This document shows positions 26,017-34,762 of a DNA stretch of 64,000 nt, one piece after another (the stretch's first letter is position 1; every line of letters starts with the position of its first letter). A program made the translations under genes and the position numbers. The notes under the pieces were generated by a model. The model ran no database searches. It saw nothing but the letters and a program-made list of their open reading frames with translations, and was not told the origin of the DNA. Source of the DNA: Alkalinema pantanalense (GTDB taxonomy: Bacteria > Cyanobacteriota > Cyanobacteriia > Leptolyngbyales > Leptolyngbyaceae); assembly GCF_050753345.1 (NCBI RefSeq), contig NZ_JBLZFX010000018.1, positions 16,679 to 80,678 on the forward strand. Reading direction: 5' to 3'.

Positions 26017-26781
26017 TTATTGGGGACGCATTTGCACAAAGGTGGTTAGCCCTAAACCCCGATCGTCGGTTTGCAGTTGTAAAATCCGGGCTGTCATGTG
26101 GGATTGCTCTAAACGTTGTAAATCTAGGCGTTGACTAATGCCCTGAGCGATCGCATCAACAACCGCTTTGGGAGCAGGTTGACCATTGAGGGTAAGAGTC
26201 GTTTGGGTCAATTGGAGGGTTTTTCCAGCAATTACTTGAATATTGGTTTCCGCCACAATTGCCAGACGATCGGGATAACCTTGCTCCGTCAGTTCCGTTT
26301 GCAACCGTACTCGCCCCTTTGGTAAGAAATTGACCTGCGGATTGACTAAATCATAACGAGCCACTTGATCTGCTTCTTCCGGTTGCAAAAAGCGAAAGCT
26401 CAGATTTTTAATCCGATTAGTAACAGCAGGCGATCGCAACGCCCGGTTCAGATCAGCCTCAGTCAAAAAGAAATAAACACCCGCTTGGAGAGGTTTCGCT
26501 AATTTCGTGTTTAGACCTTTGAGAGTGACTGGATCCGTTTCTATTTCTAGTGTGTCTAGGCGCAGGCCCTCGATCGGAAACAGCCCCCGTCCCGCAATCC
26601 GTACTTTATTCACTTTGCCCTGCAAAATCTGATGGTTCGGTGCATTATCAATCCGCACCTCTAGTTGCTCCACCTGTTTAAACTGTTTACGGATCTGCTG
26701 CGCCGCCAAGCGATCGCCCACCACGCCCACCGGTGACACTAGCCCTAACAGGATAGATAGCACAATCGTAAAGGGTTCCAT
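26017..26781 (-). CDS. DUF2993 (LmeA-like) phospholipid-binding protein
   Basis: The protein has 254 residues, with AAGGAG 10 nt before the ATG. A hydrophobic N-terminus (about 3-22) acts as a signal or anchor. The rest is a beta-rich DUF2993 domain (EQLEVRIDNAPNHQILQGKV; VRIAGRGLFPIEGLRLDTLEI; ALRSPAVTNRIKNLSF), related to the mycobacterial LmeA lipid-binding protein. Cyanobacteria carry several paralogues; a role in lipid binding at the plasma or outer membrane is inferred. It is opposite in orientation to the kinase and regulator genes that flank it. Confidence 0.85.
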   Translation of the reverse strand: MEPFTIVLSILLGLVSPVGVVGDRLAAQQIRKQFKQVEQLEVRIDNAPNHQILQGKVNKVRIAGRGLFPIEGLRLDTLEIETDPVTLKGLNTKLAKPLQAGVYFFLTEADLNRALRSPAVTNRIKNLSFRFLQPEEADQVARYDLVNPQVNFLPKGRVRLQTELTEQGYPDRLAIVAETNIQVIAGKTLQLTQTTLTLNGQPAPKAVVDAIAQGISQRLDLQRLEQSHMTARILQLQTDDRGLGLTTFVQMRPQ

Positions 26782-27005
26782 AATAGTTCATCTCCTTGTA
26801 GGGTTAGGCGGGACTGAGGGATTGATCTCAAAATTACACAGTTAAAACACGATCTGCGGGGGTGGGTTTGCCGAAATTGTTGGGTTTGCCGAATTGCTAT
26901 AGCATAAACAGCGAGCACGCTTGTCAAGGCAAGTCCTGCAATTTCAGTTCTGCCATGCAAGCTTGGCAATTCTTGGCAATTCAAATTCTGCATTCAAGTT
27001 ATCCT

Positions 27006-27467
27006 ATGACAATCAAAGTTGGCGATGCGATTCCCGCAGTGACCTTAAAGTCACAAACTGGAGACACGGTGAATCTCCAAAGTTTCATCGGCCAGAAATG
27101 TGTGGTGCTCTACTTCTATCCCAAGGACGACACCCCCGGCTGCACCAAAGAATCCTGCGGCTTTCGCGATAGCTATACCGCCTTCCAAGAGGCAGGGGCC
27201 GAGGTCATTGGCATTAGTGGGGATAGTGTCAGTTCCCACCAGCAATTTGCCAGCAAGTATCAGTTGCCGTTTACCCTACTCAGTGACGAAGGCAATGCCG
27301 TCCGCAAAGCTTTCGGGGTGCCTTCGACCCTAGGGCTTTTGCCGGGACGGGTTACCTACGTCATCGATCGTCAAGGCATTGTGCGACATATTTTTAATTC
27401 CCAACTCAACTTCCAAGGCCACATTGATGAATCGTTAACTATTATTCAAGATTTGGCCAAAGCTTAA
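27006..27467 (+). CDS. Peroxiredoxin, PrxQ/BCP type
   Basis: The protein has 153 residues from ATG 27006; the longer frame from 26862 has no domain content. The thioredoxin-fold motif FYPKDDTPGCTKESCGFRD holds the peroxidatic Cys and a resolving Cys five residues later, the hallmark of 2-Cys PrxQ. GVPSTLGLLPGRVTYVIDRQG follows. It reduces hydrogen and alkyl peroxides with electrons from thioredoxin. There is no signal peptide, so it is cytosolic. Confidence 0.93.
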   Translation: MTIKVGDAIPAVTLKSQTGDTVNLQSFIGQKCVVLYFYPKDDTPGCTKESCGFRDSYTAFQEAGAEVIGISGDSVSSHQQFASKYQLPFTLLSDEGNAVRKAFGVPSTLGLLPGRVTYVIDRQGIVRHIFNSQLNFQGHIDESLTIIQDLAKA

Positions 27468-27483
27468 GCAGACAACCGTTCTT

Positions 27484-27540
27484 CCCCAAACAAGTTGGAT
27501 CGAACCTTGGTTATCCGGGTTTGTTTGGGGGCGATCGATG
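27484..27540. terminator. Hairpin downstream of prxQ
   Basis: CCCCAAACAA (27484-27493) and TTGTTTGGGG (27531-27540) form a perfect 10-bp stem. No T-tract follows, so a role in mRNA 3'-end protection is as likely as termination. Confidence 0.5.
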
Positions 27541-27598
27541 CATAATATTTCTCAAATTGAGTGATAGGATTGTGCTGGCGTTACGCTGAAGTGGTCCC

Positions 27599-28354
27599 AT
27601 GAGTTTGGGTCGAGTTCTAATTATCGAAGACGAAGAACTCATTCGTGAGACCGTCGCCTTAGCATTGACGGAAGAAGGCTATGAAGTCACCGTAGCGAGC
27701 GATGGCCGCGCAGCCTTGGAAATTCTTCAGGCTTCAGCCCTCGTGGGTGCAGGTGGAAATGCTAACGTTTATGGGAATGCTAACCAGACAACGACTCGCG
27801 AACAGCCAGATTTAATTATTCTGGATTTAATGCTGCCCAATATCAACGGTCTAGATTTGTGTCGGTTGATTCGGCGACAGGGCAGTAGCATACCGATTTT
27901 GATGCTGAGTGCAAAGGGGACAGAAACCGATCGGGTCGTGGGCTTGGAAATTGGAGCCGATGACTACATGACGAAACCCTTTGGGATGCGGGAATTAGTG
28001 GCTCGGTGTCGAGCATTGCTCCGTCGGCAACAACAATTTCAACCTACGGTTCCCGACGACACCCTCGTCTTTCAAACCATTGTCATGTATCCCCAGGAAT
28101 GTCGGGTACTGGTCAAGGGCCAAGAGGTTAACTTATCTCCTAAGGAATTCAAGTTATTGGAATTGTTCATGCGCCATCGTAAACGGGTTTGGTCGCGCGA
28201 CCAGCTCCTCGAACGGATTTGGGGTCATGATTTCATTGGTGATAGTAAAACCGTTGATGTTCATATTCGCTGGTTGCGAGAAAAGCTAGAAAACGACCCC
28301 AGCAATCCAGAATATTTGGTGACTGTGCGCGGGTTTGGTTACCGATTTGGTTAA
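27599..28354 (+). CDS. sphR: OmpR-family response regulator (SphR/PhoB-like)
   Basis: The protein has 251 residues. The receiver domain has EDEE near residues 10-13, phosphoacceptor Asp in LIILDLMLPNINGLD and Lys in YMTKPFGMRE. A loop insertion (VGAGGNANVYGNANQTTTRE) lies between helix 2 and strand 3. The OmpR winged helix covers about 150-250 (LSPKEFKLLELFMRHRKRVWSRDQLLERIWG; VDVHIRWLREKLE). The insertion and proximity to the SphS-like kinase suggest the phosphate regulator SphR, which would activate phosphatase and transport genes. No Pho box is apparent in this window. Confidence 0.78.
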   Translation: MSLGRVLIIEDEELIRETVALALTEEGYEVTVASDGRAALEILQASALVGAGGNANVYGNANQTTTREQPDLIILDLMLPNINGLDLCRLIRRQGSSIPILMLSAKGTETDRVVGLEIGADDYMTKPFGMRELVARCRALLRRQQQFQPTVPDDTLVFQTIVMYPQECRVLVKGQEVNLSPKEFKLLELFMRHRKRVWSRDQLLERIWGHDFIGDSKTVDVHIRWLREKLENDPSNPEYLVTVRGFGYRFG

Positions 28355-28492
28355 TGGTTTTCTCAGTGAATAAATACCCATTCTATCGACGGCTCATTCG
28401 CTGATCCCCATCCTGTTCTGACGATTTTTCTGAAAATCTTGACCCAAGGATGGGGCACTTACAATTTACTACTTTTTCCAGTCAAGTTCCCA

Positions 28493-29551
28493 TCAAACGG
28501 CTTGCCTATGGAATAGGGCGTCCTTCAGGTCAGCGGGGGCAAAGACGCCGAATTCAGTCATAATGCCTGCAATGAAACGAGCAGGAGTGACATCAAAGGC
28601 AGGATTGTAATACGCCACCCCTGGGGTGCAAATCACCGTTTCGCCAATCTGATATATTTCGCTGGCATCCCGTTCTTCGATCGGAATTTCTTCACCACTG
28701 GCAATTTTGAAATCGATCGTGGACAATGGCGCAGCAACATAGAACGGTACGTTATGGGCCTGGGCCACTAACGCCAAACTATAGGTACCAATTTTGTTGG
28801 CAGCGTCTCCATTGGCCGCGATGCGATCGGCCCCAACGACCACCGCGTCGATCATCCCTCGCTGCATACAATGGGCAGCCATACTATCCGTAATCACCGT
28901 AACGGGAATCCCTTCCTGCACACATTCCCAGGCCGTCAACTTAGCACCTTGTAACCGTGGCCGGGTTTCGTCAGCATACAAGCGTTCCAACCGCCCATCC
29001 CGCCACGCCGATCGCACAACTCCTAGGGCTGTACCATAACCAGCGGTGGCCAAGGCTCCCGCATTGCAGTGGGTGAGCAGGCGTAATTTCTGAGGGGTGG
29101 GGGGCAACACTGCGAGGCCATGATCCCCGATCGCTTGGCAGGTGGCGAGATCTTCCTGGTTGATCGCTTGGGCTGTTTCCACCAGAACTTGCCGTAAATG
29201 ATCAACTGTGCCAAGGGTTTGTCGGGCGGTTTTCATCATGCGATCAATCGCCCAAAACAAGTTAACCGCCGTGGGGCGCGTCGCTCGTAGCGTTGCAGCA
29301 ATTTGTTCAAGTTCTTGCAAAAAGCGATCGCGATCCTGGGTTTGAATTTCCCGAGCACCTAGGCAGATTCCAAAGGCCGCTGCCACGCCGATCGCCGGAG
29401 CACCCCGTACAATCATCGTTTTAATGGCTTGAGCCATATCATCGGATCGGCTAATTTCAACAACGCTAAATTCGTTGGGAATGCGTGTCTGGTCAATCAG
29501 CGTGACACGATCGCCATTCCAAAGGACGGGATAAACTGGGTAGGCAGCCAT
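28493..29551 (-). CDS. mtnA: S-methyl-5-thioribose-1-phosphate isomerase
   Basis: The protein has 352 residues from ATG 29551; a TTG 15 bp upstream is possible. Family motifs are present: MIVRGAPAIGVAAAFG, the catalytic Cys in LLTHCNAGALATAGYGTALG and the catalytic Asp in VVVGADRIAANGDAANKIGT. It converts methylthioribose-1-phosphate to methylthioribulose-1-phosphate in the methionine salvage pathway. Other mtn genes are not in this window. Its leader contains overlapping hairpins. Confidence 0.93.
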   Translation of the reverse strand: MAAYPVYPVLWNGDRVTLIDQTRIPNEFSVVEISRSDDMAQAIKTMIVRGAPAIGVAAAFGICLGAREIQTQDRDRFLQELEQIAATLRATRPTAVNLFWAIDRMMKTARQTLGTVDHLRQVLVETAQAINQEDLATCQAIGDHGLAVLPPTPQKLRLLTHCNAGALATAGYGTALGVVRSAWRDGRLERLYADETRPRLQGAKLTAWECVQEGIPVTVITDSMAAHCMQRGMIDAVVVGADRIAANGDAANKIGTYSLALVAQAHNVPFYVAAPLSTIDFKIASGEEIPIEERDASEIYQIGETVICTPGVAYYNPAFDVTPARFIAGIMTEFGVFAPADLKDALFHRQAV

Positions 29552-29609
29552 AGCAAACAAGCTCAATGGAAGGTCAGGGCAATTATCTTACAAAATAGAA
29601 AGCCCGATC

Positions 29610-29646
29610 GAACGTTTACTAACGCTCTTTGTAAACCAGAGCGTTC
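29610..29646 (-). promoter_or_regulatory. Overlapping inverted repeats in the mtnA leader
   Basis: AACGCTCT (29621-29628) and AGAGCGTT (29638-29645) form a perfect 8-bp stem. GTTTAC (29614-29619) and GTAAAC (29631-29636) form a second, overlapping stem, so only one can form at a time. This lies 60-95 bp upstream of mtnA. It is a possible leader switch; no known riboswitch class is recognised. Confidence 0.35.
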
Positions 29647-30571
29647 TCTGTTCGCGCGATCGCTCAGTAATCACAAGAAGAGAGGATTTTTTGCAGTTGT
29701 TTTAGCAACGTGATATTGCCCATAATCTTTCGAGGCACTTACATCACAATTTACGGATCTGAGCCCTTAGCATCACTCATAAAAGCAAGCATTTAGAATG
29801 AACAACTTCAACCCATCGGCAACTACCGAGTTCGGTTGTAACAGTAGCACCATGGCAAGTAGGGAATTTCTCCTGGAAAATTGTTCCTTGCGATCGAGTT
29901 CTTGAACAATGTGTCCAAGACTGAAAGACTGAACCACTCCCCTTCTCAACGCATCGACCAAAACCAAATTTACGAAAATTAAATTCGCCCCCACTTTTGA
30001 CTACCTGCACCACCGAAGGAGGCTGATTCCCATTCGCTAATAGCAACGTATCAGAATACATGCCTTTCCATTGATGATAGAAATCGAATCTGATGATAGG
30101 CTATCTAAACCCATCAAGACTCTCAGTTCAGCTCTGATTAATGAGAGTACTTTAGTGAAATCGTTTTCGTACGATCGTTGTTCTCCAATAGAAGCAGCAT
30201 TAATTTTTGGTTAGAATGAGCTCATCTGTTCGATCTAGCGTTTGACTGAGAAGACCCAACTTAACTAATAACAGTCCTGCAAGGCTTGAATTCTCCCTGA
30301 TTGAGATTTTACGAAGATTAGGAATTTTGGGCGTGACTTATCAATTCTGTGTCGAATGGGTGAAAATGTAATATTATTCAAGGGTTAATAGTAGACAAAG
30401 GATTGAGTTCTACGTTCTGTAGTTTTCCAATTTCAGGTTCTCTATTAATTTGGATTGATTGACATCACTATTTGCTCTATCTTGATTTCTCTCAAGTTTT
30501 GAACTCGAATAGTTTCAGATCAAGTAGAGAAAGGTTGAGATCAACTATATTGCGAGGTTAGATGCGATTGA
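29647..30571. other. 0.9-kb intergenic region, possible decayed ORF
   Basis: Between mtnA and cyAbrB I see no supported gene. Two overlapping minus-strand frames at 29773-30061 (MYSDTLLLANGNQPPSVVQ in one, LIFVNLVLVDALRRGVVQ in the other) might be a frameshifted remnant, but no family is recognised. The right part is AT-rich and should hold the cyAbrB promoter. Confidence 0.35.
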
Positions 30572-30961
30572 ATGGTTAGAAAGAGAAAGAATACTGAGCC
30601 GCTAACTGGAGAAGCTTTGTTGAAGCGGGTACGGGAATTGGAACATCTCAGCAAGGAGCAAAAAGCGCGGGAATGTGGCTATGTCACATTAACCAAAGCA
30701 GGTGCGGAACGGGTCAATTTAATGAAGTTTCAGAATGCTGTGATTGAAGCATCTGGAATCATCTTGGATAGTAAACAGGGGAATGCCGGACGCAGTGGCC
30801 GCAATGCCAGCTATCGCATCAGCGTTCAGTCCAATGGCAATTTATTGATTGGTGCAGCTTATACACGGCAAATGCAACTCAAACCTGGGGATGAGTTTGA
30901 AATTACCTTGGGCCGGAAGCATATCAAGTTGCACCAAGTGGATGCTGAAGACGAAGAGTAA
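30572..30961 (+). CDS. AbrB-like transcriptional regulator, cyanobacterial cyAbrB type
   Basis: The protein has 129 residues. The cyanobacteria-specific N-terminal half (PLTGEALLKRVRELEHLSKE; ARECGYVTLTKAGAERVNLM) is followed by a C-terminal AbrB-type DNA-binding segment (LLIGAAYTRQMQLKPGDEF; EITLGRKHIKL). Unlike Bacillus AbrB, the swapped-hairpin domain is C-terminal in this family. cyAbrB proteins are abundant nucleoid-type regulators of carbon/nitrogen balance, hydrogenase and other genes. The sequence is closer to the first (CalA-type) than to the second paralogue in my memory, but I do not assign it. Confidence 0.92.
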   Translation: MVRKRKNTEPLTGEALLKRVRELEHLSKEQKARECGYVTLTKAGAERVNLMKFQNAVIEASGIILDSKQGNAGRSGRNASYRISVQSNGNLLIGAAYTRQMQLKPGDEFEITLGRKHIKLHQVDAEDEE

Positions 30962-31140
30962 GAATTGTGAGATGACTCTGATCTTGTGAATCGCCTGAAT
31001 GGTGGTGGGCGGTGAGCAGTGGATAGTACAGGGATAGTATTCAGTATAAAAAAGAGGACAATACCTACTCCATTGTTTTACCAAAGTGCTCACCACCACC
31101 GAGTTAGAAAGCCCTTAATTGAATAAGAGTTGAGCACACT

Positions 31141-31182
31141 GTGTTAGTCCCACCGTGTTAGTTCCGCCGTGTTGTTTAAGTT
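31141..31182. repeat. 14-bp tandem repeat, 3 units
   Basis: gtgttagtcccacc, gtgttagttccgcc and a diverged third unit lie 30 bp upstream of the small TM protein gene. Confidence 0.82.
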
Positions 31183-31212
31183 TGTACCACAGTTACAATA
31201 GTAGTAGTTACC

Positions 31213-31323
31213 ATGGAAAATATTGATTGGTCGATCGCGTTACCTGTCGGACTTGCGAGCGCAATTTTTTTGGGTGGTATGTTAATGATGTTTACCGGAC
31301 TCTGGACTCAGCGAGGTAGGTAA
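31213..31323 (+). CDS. Small single-TM protein (36 residues)
   Basis: ATG 31213 to TAA 31323 encodes a short acidic N-terminus (MENIDWSIALP), a TM helix (about 10-31, VGLASAIFLGGMLMMFTGLW) and a basic end (TQRGR). Size, topology and charge pattern resemble the low-molecular-weight subunits of photosystems, cytochrome b6f or NDH-1. It does not match Psb, Psa or Pet sequences that I remember. There is no clear ribosome binding site, which is common in cyanobacteria. I regard it as a likely gene of unknown assignment. Confidence 0.55.
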   Translation: MENIDWSIALPVGLASAIFLGGMLMMFTGLWTQRGR

Positions 31324-32119
31324 TTAAGGTGGCTGTTTGAGGCAAATCGCTTTGAGGTCAATTGGATCAAGCACGGATTGTTGGAGCAGGATTGTCCAAC
31401 CGCTGTTTAATCAACCCAACACAGTTTTGCTAAGCCAGCATTCTGCAACCTCTGTCTTTTAACCAAAAGCGCTATCGAGCAGAATTGAGAACAGATTTTA
31501 TCCATCATTCTCAATGCATCAACTGATGTTTCAAGATTGAGCAACTGATGCATTGAGAATAATGTATTGAGTGTTGCTTATCTAGAACTCAATATTGATC
31601 TAGGGTTCCTCTAATTTTATCTAACTCGAAATTACTAGATCATTTTAAACCTGTGTTGTCTACGTTTCGGATCATTTTCTAGTAACTATTGTCCAGATGC
31701 TATTTGCATTGACGTTGCAGGATTCACCATAATCGATCTTATTCAGCGATCGTGCCCTTGAATGCAAGAATTAGCCTCAACCGCCTCTAGACTCAACCAT
31801 CCCTGTACTCAACCGCTTCTGTATGATGAGCGCAATATTGTGGGCGCAATCAAAACCATAGCCAGCTGAGAGACGGGAAAAACTGTAATTTATATTAGTG
31901 AAGTCTGAGGGGCACATCCAAAATTGGGAGCAACTTTTAATCAATTTTGTAACTGGAACCTTGACAATTTCTAAGGCGAATTTGAAGGAATCCACAAAAA
32001 TTCTAGGTTTCCCTCCATCTGCGAGTAATTTGTGGCATGATGCAGAGAAAATTAATAATACTGATTTAAAAGCCAGTCCATTGCTGGGAATTGAGTTGTA
32101 AGTTTTAGGTAAATGACCA
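31324..32119. other. 0.8-kb intergenic region
   Basis: AT-rich sequence lies between the small TM protein and the PfkB kinase. A short inverted repetition of the words tgatgcattgagaat/ attctcaatgcatca (about 31507-31562) could form a long hairpin. No gene is supported; a 67-codon frame at 31898-32101 lacks a ribosome binding site and family. Confidence 0.4.
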
Positions 32120-33118
32120 ATGCCGTGCGTTTTGTGTCTGGGAGAAATCCTATTTGACTGCATCGCAGATCAACCAGGTCTGCCCATCGACCAAGTGAAA
32201 TCATGGACATCCTATCCTGGTGGCGCTCCAGCCAATGTTGCCTGCGCGTTGGTCAAGTTGGATACCCCTGCTGGATTTATTGGCTGTGTAGGGCAGGATG
32301 AGGCAGGCCGCCTTTTAGTTCAGCTTTTAGAGACGATCGGCGTCGATATCACCGCCATTCAGCGCCATGAAACCGCACCGACCCGATCTGTCATGGTGGT
32401 GCGATCATCAGACGGCGATCGCCAATTCGCAGCCTTTCGGGACAACATCGACACTAGCGACTTTGCAGACACCCAGTTAAATGCGACCGAGATTCCCTTA
32501 GATTGGCTCACGACCGCTGATTATCTAGTCACTGGCACCCTTGGCCTTGCGGAACCCCACAGTGCAGCGGCGATCGTCCATGCCGTGGAAGCGATGCAGC
32601 GAGCTAACCGCAAAGTTTTCGTGGATGTCAACTGGCGGCCTGTCTTTTGGAAGGATGCCAGTTTCGCACCAGCCTTAATTAGGGATCTGCTCGATCGAGC
32701 GGATTACCTCAAGCTTACCGACGACGAAGCAGACTGGTTATTTCAAACCCAGGATTTACAGACGATCGCCGATCGCTTTCCCAAGTTGCAAGCCGTACTC
32801 ATGACCGCTGGGGAAAAAGGATGTAGCTACTGGATTCGTGGTCACCAAGGGCATATTCCTGCCTTTACGATCGACGTTATCGATACTACTGGTGCAGGGG
32901 ATAGCTTTACCGCAGGATTTTTGCACCAACTTTGTCAACTAGGTGATGCTGTTTTAGAGAATGCGGAGATGGCTCACCATATGGTCGTCTATGCCTCGGC
33001 GGTCGGAGCCTTAACCACCACCCGTGCGGGCGCGATCGCAGCCCAACCCACTGCCGCAGAAGTAGATGCTTTTTTACACCTTACGGAACGCATGCATGGC
33101 CATGGCACAGGAGATTGA
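32120..33118 (+). CDS. PfkB-family carbohydrate kinase (fructokinase-like)
   Basis: The protein has 332 residues. Motif 1 is SYPGGAPANVACALVKLD and motif 2 is DTTGAGDSFTAGFL, with the catalytic Asp in TGAGD. Other conserved elements are FIGCVGQDEAG, FVDVNWRP and LMTAGEKGCSYW. The pattern is that of bacterial fructokinases, which phosphorylate fructose with ATP, but substrate specificity in this family cannot be read reliably. Its 3' end overlaps the CYTH gene by 17 bp, so the two are translationally coupled. Confidence 0.9.
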   Translation: MPCVLCLGEILFDCIADQPGLPIDQVKSWTSYPGGAPANVACALVKLDTPAGFIGCVGQDEAGRLLVQLLETIGVDITAIQRHETAPTRSVMVVRSSDGDRQFAAFRDNIDTSDFADTQLNATEIPLDWLTTADYLVTGTLGLAEPHSAAAIVHAVEAMQRANRKVFVDVNWRPVFWKDASFAPALIRDLLDRADYLKLTDDEADWLFQTQDLQTIADRFPKLQAVLMTAGEKGCSYWIRGHQGHIPAFTIDVIDTTGAGDSFTAGFLHQLCQLGDAVLENAEMAHHMVVYASAVGALTTTRAGAIAAQPTAAEVDAFLHLTERMHGHGTGD

Positions 33119-33782
33119 ACGAAAATTTCTGACCTGCAATGATCACTGGCGTGGATTAGCAGAGGGCGTTCTCTATCGTCAAGGTTACTTACGCAGTGAG
33201 CGAGGCCATGTCGTGCGGGTACATACCATGGGAACCCCTGTCCGCACCAGTGGCTTTATTGCGATTACCTCTGCTTCCACAGCATTGCCAGACACGGGGT
33301 ATGAATTTTCCATCCCGATTCATGATGCGATCGCAATGTTAGAAACCCTCTGTATCAAGTCGCGCACCTGGGAACAGGCGGGCATCACCTATCGGGAGGG
33401 ATTTTTAAGCACAGAAGCCGATCACACCATTCGGTTTCGCATTGCAGGCAGTCAGGGGTTCTTAACGATCAAAACCAAAACGGTGGGCCTCTCCCGCACA
33501 GAGTTTGAGTTTGAAATTCCCCGCGATCGCGCAAAGGAATTACTGGATGAGGTGTGCGAACAACCGCAAATTGAAAAAATTCGCTACAAAATTCCCCAAG
33601 GCGAGGTGATCTGGGAAGTAGATGAATTTCTAGCAAAAAACCAAGGGTTAATTTTGGCAGAAGTGGAATTGCAGGATGAAGCCCAGCAGGTGGTTCTGCC
33701 GGATTGGATTGGCCGCGAAGTCTCGGGCGATCGACGTTATTACAACTCCTACCTGGTCAAAAATCCCTTTACCACTTGGTAA
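33102..33782 (+). CDS. CYTH-domain protein with internal duplication
   Basis: The protein has 226 residues from ATG 33102 (the longer frame lies inside the kinase gene). It starts with the CYTH signature EIERKF and ends with VIWEVDEFL, AEVELQDE and DRRYYNSYLVKNPF. Ordinary bacterial CYTH proteins of this type have about 155 residues. Here a segment is present twice: residues about 20-90 (GVLYRQGYLRSERGHVVRVH to YEFSIPIHDAIAMLETLC) and about 97-155 (GITYREGFLSTEADHTIRFR to FEFEIPRDRAKELLDEVC). The second copy keeps the RxR and KxK pairs (IRFR, TIKTK); the first has lost KxK (AITSAS). Activity is probably triphosphatase or adenylate-cyclase-like hydrolysis. Confidence 0.88.
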   Translation: MAQEIERKFLTCNDHWRGLAEGVLYRQGYLRSERGHVVRVHTMGTPVRTSGFIAITSASTALPDTGYEFSIPIHDAIAMLETLCIKSRTWEQAGITYREGFLSTEADHTIRFRIAGSQGFLTIKTKTVGLSRTEFEFEIPRDRAKELLDEVCEQPQIEKIRYKIPQGEVIWEVDEFLAKNQGLILAEVELQDEAQQVVLPDWIGREVSGDRRYYNSYLVKNPFTTW

Positions 33783-33866
33783 AAGGTCAGTGTGCAAGGT
33801 CAGTTCCCAGTCACCCCACCCTATCCACTACATCCACTACTTTCTTCCTGGTTATTCGTCAGCGTG

Positions 33867-33976
33867 TAAGGGAACAGCGCATAAATAAAATCCCAATTGG
33901 GTAGGGGTAGGAGAGTAAAAGGGTAGGAGGGTAGGGGAATGAAGAGGGGATATTATTTCTTTGCAAATCCCTAAGG
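33867..33976 (+). repeat. Dispersed ~110-bp repeat, copy A
   Basis: The copy runs from taagggaacagcg to aaatccctaagg and contains a purine-rich core (gggtaggagg and similar). The ends are short imperfect inverted repeats (TAAGGGA/TCCCTAA). It is nearly identical in reverse to copy B at 43849-43959. It sits between the convergent CYTH and leuD genes. Confidence 0.85.
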
Positions 33977-34001
33977 TGACGAATTTAAGGTAACCAAACC
34001 C

Positions 34002-34601
34002 CTAGCTGGCCTGCCATGCAATGTAGGGGAGACGATCGGCCACTTGGCGGGTGTTTTCTGCCTGGGCAACCAGTTGTCCAGTGGCATCCCATTGGCCAGT
34101 CACAAACATTTGCCGTGGCCCTTCGTTCATCGCGATCGGTGCAACAAACTCTCCGCAGGTGACTTGCATAGCCTCCAAATCCACCGTCAATGCACGTTTG
34201 GGATCGGCTTGCAATTGCGCTTGCAAGGTTTTAGCCACATCTGGCGTCACCGTCACACAGGGCACCCCCAATGCGATACAGTTGCCAAAGAAAATTTCAG
34301 CAAAACTTTCGCCCACGATCGCCTGAATGCCCCACTTAGCAATGGCTTGCGGCGCATGTTCTCGCGATGACCCACAACCGAAATTGTTATTCACGACTAA
34401 AATATTTGCGCCCTGGTACTGGGGTAAATCAAAGGGATGCTGCCCGTTCAGTTGTACCCGATCATCCGCGAAGGCATGTTCACCCAATCCATCAAAGGTG
34501 ACACACTTGAGAAACCGAGCTGGAATAATGCGATCGGTGTCTACATCATTACCCACCAATGGCACACCGCATCCCGTAACCAACTTCACTTCGCTGACCA
34601 T
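34002..34601 (-). CDS. leuD: 3-isopropylmalate dehydratase small subunit
   Basis: The protein has 199 residues with the LeuD swivel-domain motifs GNDVDTDRIIPARFLK and NNNFGCGSSREHAPQAIAKWG. With the iron-sulfur large subunit LeuC it interconverts 2- and 3-isopropylmalate in leucine synthesis. leuC is not in this window, as often in cyanobacteria. It is transcribed divergently from the GT21-like gene. Confidence 0.95.
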   Translation of the reverse strand: MVSEVKLVTGCGVPLVGNDVDTDRIIPARFLKCVTFDGLGEHAFADDRVQLNGQHPFDLPQYQGANILVVNNNFGCGSSREHAPQAIAKWGIQAIVGESFAEIFFGNCIALGVPCVTVTPDVAKTLQAQLQADPKRALTVDLEAMQVTCGEFVAPIAMNEGPRQMFVTGQWDATGQLVAQAENTRQVADRLPYIAWQAS

Positions 34602-34762
34602 AGCACCTTCTCCGCAAATGTCCTCTGAACTTTTACTCTGAACTCTCAGGAATTCTAGTATATCGGCTCACGGGACAGCCTAAAACGCAGATTGAGCCAA
34701 ACTGAGAACAACCCCAAAATTTGGTAGAGTGAAGGGCGTTTGCTGGGGGGAATCGATCGGTC

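Noticed and set aside
29773..30061. Two overlapping minus-strand frames that might be a frameshifted gene
   Set aside because: No family recognised, no ribosome binding site and no stretch long enough to support a pseudogene call; recorded only in the intergenic note.
31898..32101. 67-codon frame upstream of the PfkB kinase
   Set aside because: No ribosome binding site, family or codon bias; the kinase start at 32120 is well supported by itself.
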